This document shows positions 8,973 through 16,516 of a DNA stretch of 31,564 nt, in pieces. The stretch comes from NVTR01 sp036479015. Its GTDB lineage: Bacteria; Pseudomonadota; Alphaproteobacteria; Rhodobacterales; Rhodobacteraceae. Made by a program: the position numbers and the translations under genes. Below the pieces are notes generated by a model that was given only the letters and a program-made list of their open reading frames with translations, was not told the origin of the DNA and made no database searches. The DNA lies in the NCBI GenBank assembly GCA_036479015.1, contig JAZGFB010000049.1:1-31564 (forward strand), written 5' to 3'. How positions within the stretch are numbered: the stretch's first letter is position 1; every line of letters begins with the position of its first letter.

Positions 8973-9899
8973 ATGACCGCAGATAATACCACCGCCTTTG
9001 ACAGCCTGGATGCACGGGCCCAGGCCCAGGGCAGCACGCTTGACCGGATATCGCTGCGCGACCATGTGGTTAAGGTGGAAATCGGTGCGTTTCAGGTGGA
9101 ACGGGGTATGACCCAGCGGGTGTCTTTTGATGTTGTTGTGGAAGTCATGCCACCACAGCAGCCGCTGGGCGATGATGTTGACCGGATACTGTCATATGAT
9201 GTGTTGGTGCAGGCCATCGCAACCGAACTGGCGGCCGAGCGGCTGAACCTGTTGGAAACCCTTGCCGAGCGTATCGCGGATCGTATCCTGGGCGCACCCC
9301 AGGCGGTTTGCGTATTTCTGCGCATTCAAAAGCTGGACCTTGGGCCCGGTGCTTTGGGGGTAGAGATCGTGCGCCGTAAGACTGGTGCGCCCCTTGCCAA
9401 TATGGCTGGGGTTCAGATGCTTACATCGCCGCCTCAGGTGGTTTATCTTTCCAATGCCGCAATTGCCTGCGCGCAGCTTGCCAACTGGCTTGATCAGCTG
9501 CACGCCACGGGCATTCCGGTGGTTCTGTGTGTCGGCCCGGCGGATAATGGTGCACCGGTTTCAGCAGCCCCCCATGCGCAACGCCGGATAGACTTGCTGG
9601 AAATTGATCAAAACGCCTGGGTGTTGGCAGCGCTTGATCCAAGATGCCTGGTGGTGAACACATGGGCAGAATTTGATTGGGCAGCGCGCAATAACCAGAT
9701 TTCTGTCTGGGCACCGTCAAAAATTGTGCTGGACACGGTGGAGGGCCCGGACACGACGCCCGCTGATGCCATCCAGCTTATGTATTGGTTCGCACACCAG
9801 CAGAATGCCCAGCGCCTGATCCTGATCGATGCCCCGGTGCCTGGTGAAAGTGAGCTTTCGGTTACGGCCATTACCCTTGATCAGAACATTCCAGAATGA
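8973..9899 (+). CDS. folB: Dihydroneopterin aldolase with extra C-terminal kinase-like domain
   Basis: Residues about 20-130 are a FolB domain: DRISLRDHVVKVEIGAFQVERG near the N-terminus with the substrate-binding glutamate, SYDVLVQAI, LNLLETLAERIADRIL and the IQKLDLGPGA segment with the catalytic lysine. FolB converts dihydroneopterin to 6-hydroxymethyldihydropterin in folate synthesis. A further 170 or so residues follow. They resemble small amino-acid-kinase-fold proteins (SKIVLD and DTTPADAIQLMYWF positions, AQRLILIDAP strand), but the glycine-rich KxGGS loop expected at the start is replaced by YLSNAA, so kinase activity is doubtful. I chose the ATG at 8973; an in-frame ATG at 8946 adds nine residues. 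The stop overlaps the folP start as ATGA. Confidence 0.88.
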   Translation: MTADNTTAFDSLDARAQAQGSTLDRISLRDHVVKVEIGAFQVERGMTQRVSFDVVVEVMPPQQPLGDDVDRILSYDVLVQAIATELAAERLNLLETLAERIADRILGAPQAVCVFLRIQKLDLGPGALGVEIVRRKTGAPLANMAGVQMLTSPPQVVYLSNAAIACAQLANWLDQLHATGIPVVLCVGPADNGAPVSAAPHAQRRIDLLEIDQNAWVLAALDPRCLVVNTWAEFDWAARNNQISVWAPSKIVLDTVEGPDTTPADAIQLMYWFAHQQNAQRLILIDAPVPGESELSVTAITLDQNIPE

Positions 9900-10906
9900 C
9901 AGTTTACTACCGCCCCATCGCCCAAACCGGACCACGCCCATCACAGGGCGCGCACACCATTGCCGGGGGATGGTGCTGGTTTGACCATGCCCAAAGGCTG
10001 GAACGGGGCCGTCCGCCGCAAATAGTGCCCGCCGGTGAAGTGCCCGACGATACCCTAGGCAATATCACCGCTAAACGCACGGATATCGCTGGGGTGAATA
10101 TGGGCCACCCCCGCCTGATGGGTATTCTGAATGTCACCCCTGACAGTTTTTCCGATGGTGGGAATTTTGACAGGGCAGAGCGGGCCGTTGCCCATGGGTT
10201 TGAGATGTCGCAATTTGGCGCTGACATCATTGATATCGGTGGCGAAAGCACCCGTCCGGGTGCAGCCTTTGTACCAGAAGATGCGGAAATCACCCGCACT
10301 GTTCCGGTGATTGCGGGTATCCGGGAAAACAGCCCTGTGCCGGTCTCAATTGATACGCGAAAATCGGCGGTTGCAGGCGCGGCACTGGACGCTGGGGCGA
10401 CTATTATCAACGATGTATCTGCCCTTAGTTTTGATGCGCAACTGTCAGAAATGGTTGCAAAAACAAAGGCTCCGATTTGTCTGATGCATGCCCAGGGTGC
10501 GCCGGAAACCATGCAGGATGATCCACAATACGATGATGTTTTACTGGACGTGTATGACTATCTTGCCGCCCGCATAAGTTTCGCTGAAGCCAAGGGTATT
10601 GCGCGCGAAAAGATCATCGTTGATCCGGGCATTGGATTTGGCAAAACATTGCAGCACAATTTGGCCCTGATCCAAAATATATCGCTGTTTCACGGCCTTG
10701 GCTGCGCGATCCTGCTGGGGGCGTCACGCAAACGGTTTATTGGCGAAATAGCCGGGCAAGCCGATGCATCCGCGCGCATGCCCGGCTCAATTGCGGTCAC
10801 TTTGGCGGGGGTATCTCAGGGGGTGCAGATTTCCCGGGTCCATGATATTGCTGATACACGGCAGGCGTTAGACCTGTGGCAGCAGGTAACCGGTATGGGG
10901 CAGTAA
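9896..10906 (+). CDS. folP: Dihydropteroate synthase
   Basis: Condenses 6-hydroxymethyldihydropterin pyrophosphate with para-aminobenzoate to give dihydropteroate, the step blocked by sulfonamides. The TIM-barrel signatures are clear: LMGILNVTPDSFSDGG (from about residue 78), IIDIGGESTRPGA, VSIDTRKSAVA, INDVSAL, CLMHAQGAPETMQ, IIVDPGIGFGKT and LLGASRKRFIG. The protein has a 336-residue length, with about 75 residues before the core that are absent from E. coli-type FolP; I believe this extension is common in the family but do not know its role. It overlaps folB by four bases and glmM follows one base after its stop, so folB-folP-glmM is a compact operon. Confidence 0.95.
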   Translation: MTVYYRPIAQTGPRPSQGAHTIAGGWCWFDHAQRLERGRPPQIVPAGEVPDDTLGNITAKRTDIAGVNMGHPRLMGILNVTPDSFSDGGNFDRAERAVAHGFEMSQFGADIIDIGGESTRPGAAFVPEDAEITRTVPVIAGIRENSPVPVSIDTRKSAVAGAALDAGATIINDVSALSFDAQLSEMVAKTKAPICLMHAQGAPETMQDDPQYDDVLLDVYDYLAARISFAEAKGIAREKIIVDPGIGFGKTLQHNLALIQNISLFHGLGCAILLGASRKRFIGEIAGQADASARMPGSIAVTLAGVSQGVQISRVHDIADTRQALDLWQQVTGMGQ

Positions 10907-10907
10907 A

Positions 10908-12251
10908 ATGGCGAAATTATTTGGAACCGACGGTGTGCGCGGCACTGCTAATATCCACCCGATGACGGCCGAAATGGCGATGCGTCTTGGTGCGGCAGCG
11001 GGCCGGTATTTTCGCCGCGATGGGGCAAAAGACCACCGGGTGATCATTGGCAAAGACACGCGGCTTTCCGGCTATATGTTTGAAAACGCGCTGACGGCAG
11101 GCTTTGCGTCAACCGGGATGGATGTGTTCCTGCTGGGGCCGGTGCCCACCCCCGCCGTTGGTATGCTGACCACGTCGATCCGGGCGGATGTGGGCGTCAT
11201 GATATCGGCCAGTCACAACCCGCACCACGACAACGGCATCAAATTTTTTGGCCCTGACGGTTTCAAGCTGTCAGATGAGGCCGAGGCAGAAATTGAGCGG
11301 CTGGTCTTTGAGGGTGTTGAGCCGGTCAAAGCCGAAAATATCGGCCGCGCCAAGCGTATTGATGATGGTCGGTTTCGCTATAATGAACGGGTCAAAGCGA
11401 CCCTGCCAACCGGTCAGCGCCTGACCGGCCTTAAGGTGGTGATAGACTGCGCCAATGGGGCCGCCCATAAAACCGCGCCGGAAGTTCTGTGGGAATTGGG
11501 CGCCGAGGTGATCGCGATTGGCGTGTCCCCGGATGGATTTAACATCAATGACAATTGTGGATCGACCAGCACCCAGCTTGCCGCGCAAACGGTGGTTGAC
11601 CAAGGCGCTGATGTGGGTATTTGCCTTGATGGTGACGCCGACCGCCTGATGATCATTGATGAAACCGGTCGCGTTGCTGACGGTGATCAGATCATGGCGC
11701 TGTTTGCCGCCCGCTGGGCGAAACAGGGCCGCCTGAACGGTAATTCCCTGGTTGCCACGGTGATGTCAAACCTGGGGTTGGAACGCTATTTGATAGGCCA
11801 GGGCATTGCGCTGGAACGCACTGCCGTCGGTGATCGCTATGTGGTCGAAAAAATGCGCGCCGGGGGCTTTAACCTGGGGGGCGAACAATCGGGTCATATC
11901 GTGATGACCGATTATGCCACCACCGGTGATGGGCTGTTGGCAGGGCTGCATTTTCTGTCAGCGATGGTGGACACAGGTCGGGCAGCATCTGAGTTGGCGA
12001 ATAATTTTGACACCGTGCCGCAGCTTTTGAAAAATGTGCGTTATTCAGATGGGCAGACCCCGCTGGATGACGCGGCCGTGAAAAAGGCGATAGTGGACGC
12101 CGAGGGTAAACTGGCCAAAAACGGCCGGTTGCTGATCCGCAAATCCGGGACCGAGCCTTTGATCCGGGTTATGGCAGAATGTGAAGACGAAGCCGTTCTA
12201 AACGCCGCTGTGGATCAGGTTGTTGCAGCGGTTAAGGCGGCCACGGCCTAG
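10908..12251 (+). CDS. glmM: Phosphoglucosamine mutase
   Basis: Interconverts glucosamine-6-phosphate and glucosamine-1-phosphate, feeding UDP-GlcNAc for peptidoglycan and lipopolysaccharide. The 447-residue protein starts with the GlmM signature KLFGTDGVRGTAN, has the phosphoserine loop MISASHNPHHDNGIKFFG with Ser102, the metal-binding CLDGDADRLM loop at about 242, the sugar-binding GGEQSGHIV loop and the C-terminal phosphate-binding RKSGTEPLIRVM motif. All catalytic elements and the usual length are present. It lies one base after folP, a pairing often seen in bacteria. Its 3' end overlaps the stop of the convergent EamA gene in a shared CTAG. Confidence 0.97.
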   Translation: MAKLFGTDGVRGTANIHPMTAEMAMRLGAAAGRYFRRDGAKDHRVIIGKDTRLSGYMFENALTAGFASTGMDVFLLGPVPTPAVGMLTTSIRADVGVMISASHNPHHDNGIKFFGPDGFKLSDEAEAEIERLVFEGVEPVKAENIGRAKRIDDGRFRYNERVKATLPTGQRLTGLKVVIDCANGAAHKTAPEVLWELGAEVIAIGVSPDGFNINDNCGSTSTQLAAQTVVDQGADVGICLDGDADRLMIIDETGRVADGDQIMALFAARWAKQGRLNGNSLVATVMSNLGLERYLIGQGIALERTAVGDRYVVEKMRAGGFNLGGEQSGHIVMTDYATTGDGLLAGLHFLSAMVDTGRAASELANNFDTVPQLLKNVRYSDGQTPLDDAAVKKAIVDAEGKLAKNGRLLIRKSGTEPLIRVMAECEDEAVLNAAVDQVVAAVKAATA

Positions 12252-13174
12252 GCCCGGTCGACTGACCGCCCAAGCAATCGCCGTAACGTCGCCTGTTGGC
12301 TGTACCCGACGCCGACCATGATCAGTGCCAGCGCTGCAAATGTACGCGTTGGCAATAATTCGTGCAGGAATACGGCCCCAAACAATACCGACCAAAGCGG
12401 CACCTGATAATTCACCAGAGACATGAACGACGGCCCGGCGCTGCGAATGATGGCGACCAGCAAAAGGTTTGCAAGTGCGGTCGGTATCGCGCCAAGAAAA
12501 ACAATTGCAATCAATGCGTTGCGATCAGTGAGTGGTGCAAGCCCCTCGATGGAAATGGCCAGTGGAATGATCATCAAGGCACCCATAACAGTGGCCGCAG
12601 TCGCGAATGCCATGGGGTCGACCTTTGGCGCCAAACGGGTGGTGATTGATCCAAATGCGTAACAGGCGGCGGCCCCAAAACAGGCCAGCCGGGCAATGGG
12701 TTCTAAGCGCCCGCCAAGCGATTGAAATGCATCAGGTCCGATCAAGATTGCCACGCCTGTCAGGCCCAGAAATACGCCGACCAGTTTGGCGCGGCTCATG
12801 ATTTCACCGGGCACCAGAAAGTGGGCCAGCGGCAGAACCAAAATGGGCACGGTGGCCATGGTGATGCCCGCAAAGCCGCTGGCCACATGTTGTTGGCCCC
12901 AGCTTAGCAGGAAGAATGGTAAGGCCATGGATAAGAAGCCAATGCCGGTGGCAAATGCCCAGATCGTCGTGCCGTTATCGGCATCAATACGGGGCAGCGG
13001 TATTTGGCGAATTCGGATCAGGATCAACAGCAACACGGCACCAATGCCGATGCGCCAGGCGGCCACGGACAGCGGGCCTACGGTTTTCACGGCAACGCTG
13101 ACGGCCATGAATGATGCCCCCCAGATGATGCCAAGTAAGATCAGTCGCAGCCAGTTTTTTAGGCCAGGTTCCAC
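12248..13174 (-). CDS. EamA/DMT-family inner membrane transporter
   Basis: A hydrophobic protein of about 308 residues with roughly ten predicted membrane segments in two similar halves, the EamA (drug/metabolite transporter) arrangement. The first helix reads LILLGIIWGASFMAV, the typical EamA opening, and the second half has the VFLGAIPTALANLL and SLVNYQVPLWSVLFGAVFLHE motifs. Substrate cannot be told; family members export amino acids, purines or other small metabolites. The open frame extends to a TTG at 13204, but that start lies inside the ilvC terminator hairpin. I prefer the GTG at 13174, which follows a GGAAAA sequence. The convergent glmM stop overlaps its stop. Confidence 0.88.
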   Translation of the reverse strand: MEPGLKNWLRLILLGIIWGASFMAVSVAVKTVGPLSVAAWRIGIGAVLLLILIRIRQIPLPRIDADNGTTIWAFATGIGFLSMALPFFLLSWGQQHVASGFAGITMATVPILVLPLAHFLVPGEIMSRAKLVGVFLGLTGVAILIGPDAFQSLGGRLEPIARLACFGAAACYAFGSITTRLAPKVDPMAFATAATVMGALMIIPLAISIEGLAPLTDRNALIAIVFLGAIPTALANLLLVAIIRSAGPSFMSLVNYQVPLWSVLFGAVFLHELLPTRTFAALALIMVGVGYSQQATLRRLLGRSVDRA

Positions 13175-13192
13175 GCGGTTTTCCAAACAAAT

Positions 13193-13220
13193 AAGGCGCG
13201 CCAATAATATGGCGCGCCTT
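13193..13220 (-). terminator. Rho-independent terminator of ilvC
   Basis: Perfect 11-bp inverted repeat with arms AAGGCGCGCCA (13193-13203) and TGGCGCGCCTT (13210-13220) around a six-base AT loop. On the minus strand it starts 13 bases after the ilvC stop and is followed by ATTTGTTTGG, a short T-rich run. It separates ilvC from the downstream EamA gene. Confidence 0.85.
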
Positions 13221-13232
13221 GGTATTTAACGA

Positions 13233-14255
13233 CTAGTTTTTGGCTTTGTCCACCATCTTACCGGCAGAAATCCACGGCATCATATCGCGCAATTTTTCAC
13301 CAACCGCTTCGATCTGATGGGCGTCATTGTTGCGGCGCGTGGCTTTGAACGACGGCTGACCAACGGCGTTTTCAAGCATGAAATCACGCACGAATTTACC
13401 GTTTTGGATGTCGGTCAGAACCGCCTTCATGCGGGCCTTGGTTTCGTCATATGGCAGGATGCGCGGACCAGATACATATTCGCCAAATTCCGCCGTGTTG
13501 CTGATGGAATAGTTCATGTTGGCGATGCCGCCTTCATAGATCAGATCAACGATCAGCTTTACCTCGTGCAGGCATTCGAAATAGGCCATTTCTGGCGCGT
13601 ACCCGGCTTCTACCAGAGTTTCAAAGCCCATGCGGATCAGCTCAACCAGCCCGCCACACAGAACCGCCTGTTCGCCGAACAGATCGGTTTCGCATTCTTC
13701 GCGGAAATTGGTTTCAATGATGCCGGAACGTCCGCCACCGATGGCAGAACAGTAAGACAGGCCGATTTCCAGGGCCTTGCCGCTTGCGTCATTGTCAACG
13801 GCCACCAGGCACGGAACGCCGCCGCCTTTGGTGTATTCGCCGCGCACGGTGTGGCCAGGGCCCTTAGGTGCCATCATGATCACATCAAGGCCGGCCTTGG
13901 GTTCGATCAGGCCAAAGTGAATGTTCAAGCCGTGGGCAAAGGCAATGGCCGCGCCTTCACGGATATTATCATGCACGTATTTCTTGTAGGTTTCTGCCTG
14001 CAGTTCATCGGGCATGGTGAACATCATCAGATCACACCATTTGGCGGCTTCAGCGATGCCCATAACCTTTAGGCCTTCGCCTTCGGCCTTAGCAGCAGAA
14101 GCCGAGCCTTCGCGCAGGGCGACGACGACGTTTTTCGCACCACTGTCGCGCAGGTTTAGCGCATGGGCATGGCCCTGGCTGCCGTAGCCCAGAATGGCGA
14201 CTTTCATGTCTTTGATCAGGTTAACGTCACAGTCTCTGTCGTAGTAAACGCGCAT
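13233..14255 (-). CDS. ilvC: Ketol-acid reductoisomerase (NADP+), class I
   Basis: Second common enzyme of valine, leucine and isoleucine synthesis: isomerises and reduces acetolactate or acetohydroxybutyrate with NADPH and magnesium. From the ATG at 14255 it is 340 residues, the class I length. It shows the start MRVYYDRDCDVNLIK, the Rossmann GYGSQGHAHALNLRDSG motif, MMAPKGPGHTVRGEY, FREECETDLFGEQAVLCGG with the metal-binding Asp and Glu, and ECLHEVKLIVDLIYEGG in the C-terminal knotted domain. An upstream in-frame ATG at 14288 would add 11 residues not found in the family; the chosen start has AAAGGA about ten bases upstream. A TATAAT lies on the same strand at 14292-14287, and a palindrome shared with the divergent Lrp pair lies further upstream. 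Confidence 0.97.
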   Translation of the reverse strand: MRVYYDRDCDVNLIKDMKVAILGYGSQGHAHALNLRDSGAKNVVVALREGSASAAKAEGEGLKVMGIAEAAKWCDLMMFTMPDELQAETYKKYVHDNIREGAAIAFAHGLNIHFGLIEPKAGLDVIMMAPKGPGHTVRGEYTKGGGVPCLVAVDNDASGKALEIGLSYCSAIGGGRSGIIETNFREECETDLFGEQAVLCGGLVELIRMGFETLVEAGYAPEMAYFECLHEVKLIVDLIYEGGIANMNYSISNTAEFGEYVSGPRILPYDETKARMKAVLTDIQNGKFVRDFMLENAVGQPSFKATRRNNDAHQIEAVGEKLRDMMPWISAGKMVDKAKN

Positions 14256-14286
14256 TGGATATATCCTTTGTTGGGGTCTGGGGTGC

Positions 14287-14292
14287 ATTATA
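14287..14292 (-). promoter_or_regulatory. Candidate -10 box of ilvC
   Basis: Consensus TATAAT on the minus strand, 32 bases before the ilvC ATG, which would give a leader of about 25 bases. No good -35 is seen at 17 bases; TTGAAG (14319-14314) is about 21 bases away. A weak -35 would fit a promoter needing an activator bound at the palindrome just upstream. Confidence 0.5.
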
Positions 14293-14316
14293 GCGAATAC
14301 TTGGGATATTTGGCTT

Positions 14317-14344
14317 CAATATACGCATCAATTGCAGTATATTG
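14317..14344. promoter_or_regulatory. Palindromic operator between ilvC and the Lrp/AsnC pair
   Basis: Perfect inverted repeat CAATATAC (14317-14324) and GTATATTG (14337-14344) with a 12-base spacer, in an AT-rich stretch between divergent genes. Lrp/AsnC regulators typically bind such AT-rich imperfect palindromes. The centre lies about 50 bases upstream of the likely ilvC start site and about 40 upstream of the likely regulator start site, so binding could control both. Confidence 0.6.
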
Positions 14345-14358
14345 CGTTATATCATGCT

Positions 14359-14364
14359 TATAAT
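14359..14364 (+). promoter_or_regulatory. Candidate -10 box of the Lrp/AsnC operon
   Basis: Consensus TATAAT on the plus strand, 20 bases before the ATG at 14385. No clear -35 is visible. The implied leader is only about 14 bases and has no good Shine-Dalgarno. Confidence 0.4.
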
Positions 14365-14384
14365 ATGGAAATTAAATAAAAATC

Positions 14385-14840
14385 ATGCTTGATGATCAGA
14401 GCCGCAAATTGTTGCGTAATTTTCAGGATGACCCGGAATGCCCGATGGCAGAGCTTGCCAGTCGGTCAGGCATGACGCCGGCAACCGCGGCCCGCCGCTT
14501 GGATAAAATGGCCACAACCGGGGTGCTGGCCGGTCAACACGCTGTGATCGATTGGCAGCAGCTGGGTTATATGGTCGAAGTATCCCTGCGGTTCACATTA
14601 GACAAAACCAACCCACGTGCCTTTGACGAGTTTCTGACTGAGGCGCGCAAGGTGCCGGAAGTGGTTGAAATTCAAACATTTCTGGGCCGGGTTGATGTGC
14701 GCCTGTCGGTCATCGCCCGCGATATCGGCCATTATCAACAGCTTTACCGATCGCGCATATTGGCGCTGCCCCATATCGCAGAACTAGAGGCATTGATGCA
14801 TGTGGCGACCATTAAAACCACCAGCGGGTTACCCATATGA
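14385..14840 (+). CDS. Lrp/AsnC family transcriptional regulator (first of a pair)
   Basis: A 151-residue regulator with an N-terminal winged helix (about residues 5-55, MAELASRSGMTPATAARRLDKM as the helix-turn-helix) and a C-terminal RAM/AsnC ligand-binding domain (about 65-150). The latter keeps the FLGRVDVRLSVIARD strand-turn and the ending KTTSGLPI, close to the classical Lrp tail. Lrp-type proteins form dimers and octamers and respond to amino acids. It is divergent from ilvC over a palindrome, so a role in branched-chain amino acid control is a reasonable inference. It overlaps the second Lrp gene by four bases (ATGA), so the two are probably made in equal amounts and may form mixed dimers. 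No strong ribosome binding site precedes the ATG. Confidence 0.92.
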   Translation: MLDDQSRKLLRNFQDDPECPMAELASRSGMTPATAARRLDKMATTGVLAGQHAVIDWQQLGYMVEVSLRFTLDKTNPRAFDEFLTEARKVPEVVEIQTFLGRVDVRLSVIARDIGHYQQLYRSRILALPHIAELEALMHVATIKTTSGLPI

Positions 14841-15310
14841 TCGAGCTGGATGGCTTTGACCGCCAACTTATGGCGGCACTGGTTCAGGATGCCACCACAA
14901 GCGCCAGCGCCCTGGCCGCGCGCTTTGGCTATTCGCAGCCCGCGACCTGGCGTCGCATAAAGCGCTTGTCAGATGCCGGGGTGTTGAATGGGCGGCGGGT
15001 TGAGCTGAACCTGGAAAAGCTGGGCTTTGGGGTGACGGTATTTCTGGGGGTGAAACTGGCCACTAAGGGGCGGGTTTCGCTGGATGATTTTGAGCGCGCG
15101 GTGTCGGCGATACCCGAGGTGCAGACTGTTGAACATGTGCTGGGGATGTATGATTATCGGCTGCGCGTGGTGGCCCGTGATCTGTCAGATTTTGAACGCG
15201 TGCTGCGCCGCCGGGTTATGACGCTGCCCGGAGTTGGCGATGTTGAGGCAAATGTTTTGCTGTCCGAGGAACTGTTGCCAGGGCCCATTGGTGCAAACCC
15301 CGTTGACTAG
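14837..15310 (+). CDS. Lrp/AsnC family transcriptional regulator (second of a pair)
   Basis: A 157-residue Lrp/AsnC protein with an intact helix-turn-helix (ASALAARFGYSQPATWRRIKRL, starting near residue 23) and a RAM domain with VLGMYDYRLRVVARDLSDFERVLRRRV. It is clearly a paralogue of the gene before it but not a recent duplicate. The C-terminus (SEELLPGPIGANPVD) lacks the usual KxTTxLPL tail that the first copy keeps, which may mean different oligomer contacts or ligand sensing. The start ATG overlaps the preceding stop. A short GC hairpin at 15311-15325 follows, then the aminotransferase gene, which may belong to the same transcript. Confidence 0.92.
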   Translation: MIELDGFDRQLMAALVQDATTSASALAARFGYSQPATWRRIKRLSDAGVLNGRRVELNLEKLGFGVTVFLGVKLATKGRVSLDDFERAVSAIPEVQTVEHVLGMYDYRLRVVARDLSDFERVLRRRVMTLPGVGDVEANVLLSEELLPGPIGANPVD

Positions 15311-15325
15311 CCCCCTGTTAGGGGG
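15311..15325 (+). other. Short GC hairpin after the Lrp pair
   Basis: Arms CCCCCT and AGGGGG around a three-base loop, directly after the stop of the second Lrp gene. No T-run follows, so this may be only a weak pause or RNA-stabilising hairpin rather than a terminator. Confidence 0.3.
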
Positions 15326-15359
15326 GATCACTGGGAAGTAACATTCCAAAGGATGCGCC

Positions 15360-16490
15360 ATGACCGCCTTGCTTGACACTGTAGACCCTGACGGCCTAGC
15401 CGAATTTTCCGTGGTTTTCACCGACCGGTCCCTGAACCACATGAGCGCAACATTCCAACAGGTGATGCGTGATATCCACGCCACGCTTTGCGAAGTTTAC
15501 AATGCTGACACCGCCGTCGTTGTGCCCGGTGGCGGCACCTACGCCATGGAAGCAGTGGCGCGCCAGTTTGCCACGGATAAAAAGGCGCTGATCATTCGTA
15601 ATGGCTGGTTTTCATACCGTTGGAGCCAAATTTTGCAAGCCGGGTCAATGGCTTCTGAGGAAATAGTGCTAAAGGCGCGCCGTTCCGGAAATGCCCAAGG
15701 CGCACCGTTTGCCCCGGCCCCCGTGGCAGAAGTGGTGGCCCGCATCCTGTCAGATAAGCCTGATCTGGTGTTTGCGCCCCATGTTGAAACCGCCTCTGGG
15801 ATCATTCTGCCCGATGACTACATCGCTGCCGTTGCCGATGCGGTGCATCAGGTTGGCGGGATGTTTGTTCTGGATTGCATTGCCTCTGGCTGTATCTGGG
15901 TGGACATGAAAAAACTGGGTGTTGATGTGCTGATTTCAGCACCGCAAAAGGGCTGGTCAGCCCAGCCCTGTGCCGGTTTGGTGATGATGAATGACGCCGC
16001 CACAGCGCGGTGTAAGGACGCACAGTCCAGCAGTTTTGCCGTTGATCTTGGCAAGTGGCTGAGCATCATGCATGCCTATACAGGCGGCGGCCATGCCTAC
16101 CACGCAACCCTGCCCACAGACGCGTTGCGGATGTTTCGCGACACCATGCTGGAAACCAAGGCTTACGGGTTTGAGCGCCTGAAAGATGCCCAGTGGGATC
16201 AGGGCAACCGGGTGCGTGCAATGCTTGCAGCACGCGGCGTAAAGTCAGTGGCCGCAGATGGCTTTGGCGCGCCGGGTGTGGTGGTTAGTTTTACCGATGA
16301 TCCAGACATCCAGACCGGCAAGAAATTTGCGGCCCTTGGCATGCAGATAGCCGCCGGGGTTCCGTTGCAATGTGATGAAGGTGACGGTTATCGCAGTTTC
16401 CGACTTGGGTTGTTTGGCTTGGATAAGCTTTACGACGTTGACGCCAGTGTGGCGCGGCTGGAAAGTGCGCTGGATCAGGTGTTAGCCTAG
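15360..16490 (+). CDS. Class V aminotransferase (alanine/serine--glyoxylate type)
   Basis: A PLP-dependent fold-type I aminotransferase of 376 residues. Visible elements are VVVPGGGTYAMEAVARQF near residue 55, RNGWFSYRWSQI, VFAPHVETASGI (the HxETSxG-like motif), VLDCIASGCIWVDM with the PLP-pyridine aspartate, and SAPQKGWSAQPCAG with the Schiff-base lysine, followed by the late arginine region YRSFRLGLFG. The closest families by eye are alanine- or serine-glyoxylate aminotransferases and 2-aminoethylphosphonate transaminases; substrate is not decided. AAAGGA seven bases before the ATG is a good ribosome site. It lies 49 bases after the Lrp pair and could be one of their targets. The next gene is convergent. 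Confidence 0.87.
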   Translation: MTALLDTVDPDGLAEFSVVFTDRSLNHMSATFQQVMRDIHATLCEVYNADTAVVVPGGGTYAMEAVARQFATDKKALIIRNGWFSYRWSQILQAGSMASEEIVLKARRSGNAQGAPFAPAPVAEVVARILSDKPDLVFAPHVETASGIILPDDYIAAVADAVHQVGGMFVLDCIASGCIWVDMKKLGVDVLISAPQKGWSAQPCAGLVMMNDAATARCKDAQSSSFAVDLGKWLSIMHAYTGGGHAYHATLPTDALRMFRDTMLETKAYGFERLKDAQWDQGNRVRAMLAARGVKSVAADGFGAPGVVVSFTDDPDIQTGKKFAALGMQIAAGVPLQCDEGDGYRSFRLGLFGLDKLYDVDASVARLESALDQVLA

Positions 16491-16516
16491 CGTCCGGCCC
16501 TGAAAGCCCGGCGCCA

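Noticed and set aside
8695..8976. 93-codon plus-strand open frame between the ABC-F gene and folB.
   Set aside because: No motif, no ribosome site and an unlikely composition; the region reads as an intergenic spacer of about 280 bases.
15311..15325. Rho-independent terminator after the Lrp pair.
   Set aside because: The stem is short and no T-run follows, so the aminotransferase gene may still be co-transcribed.
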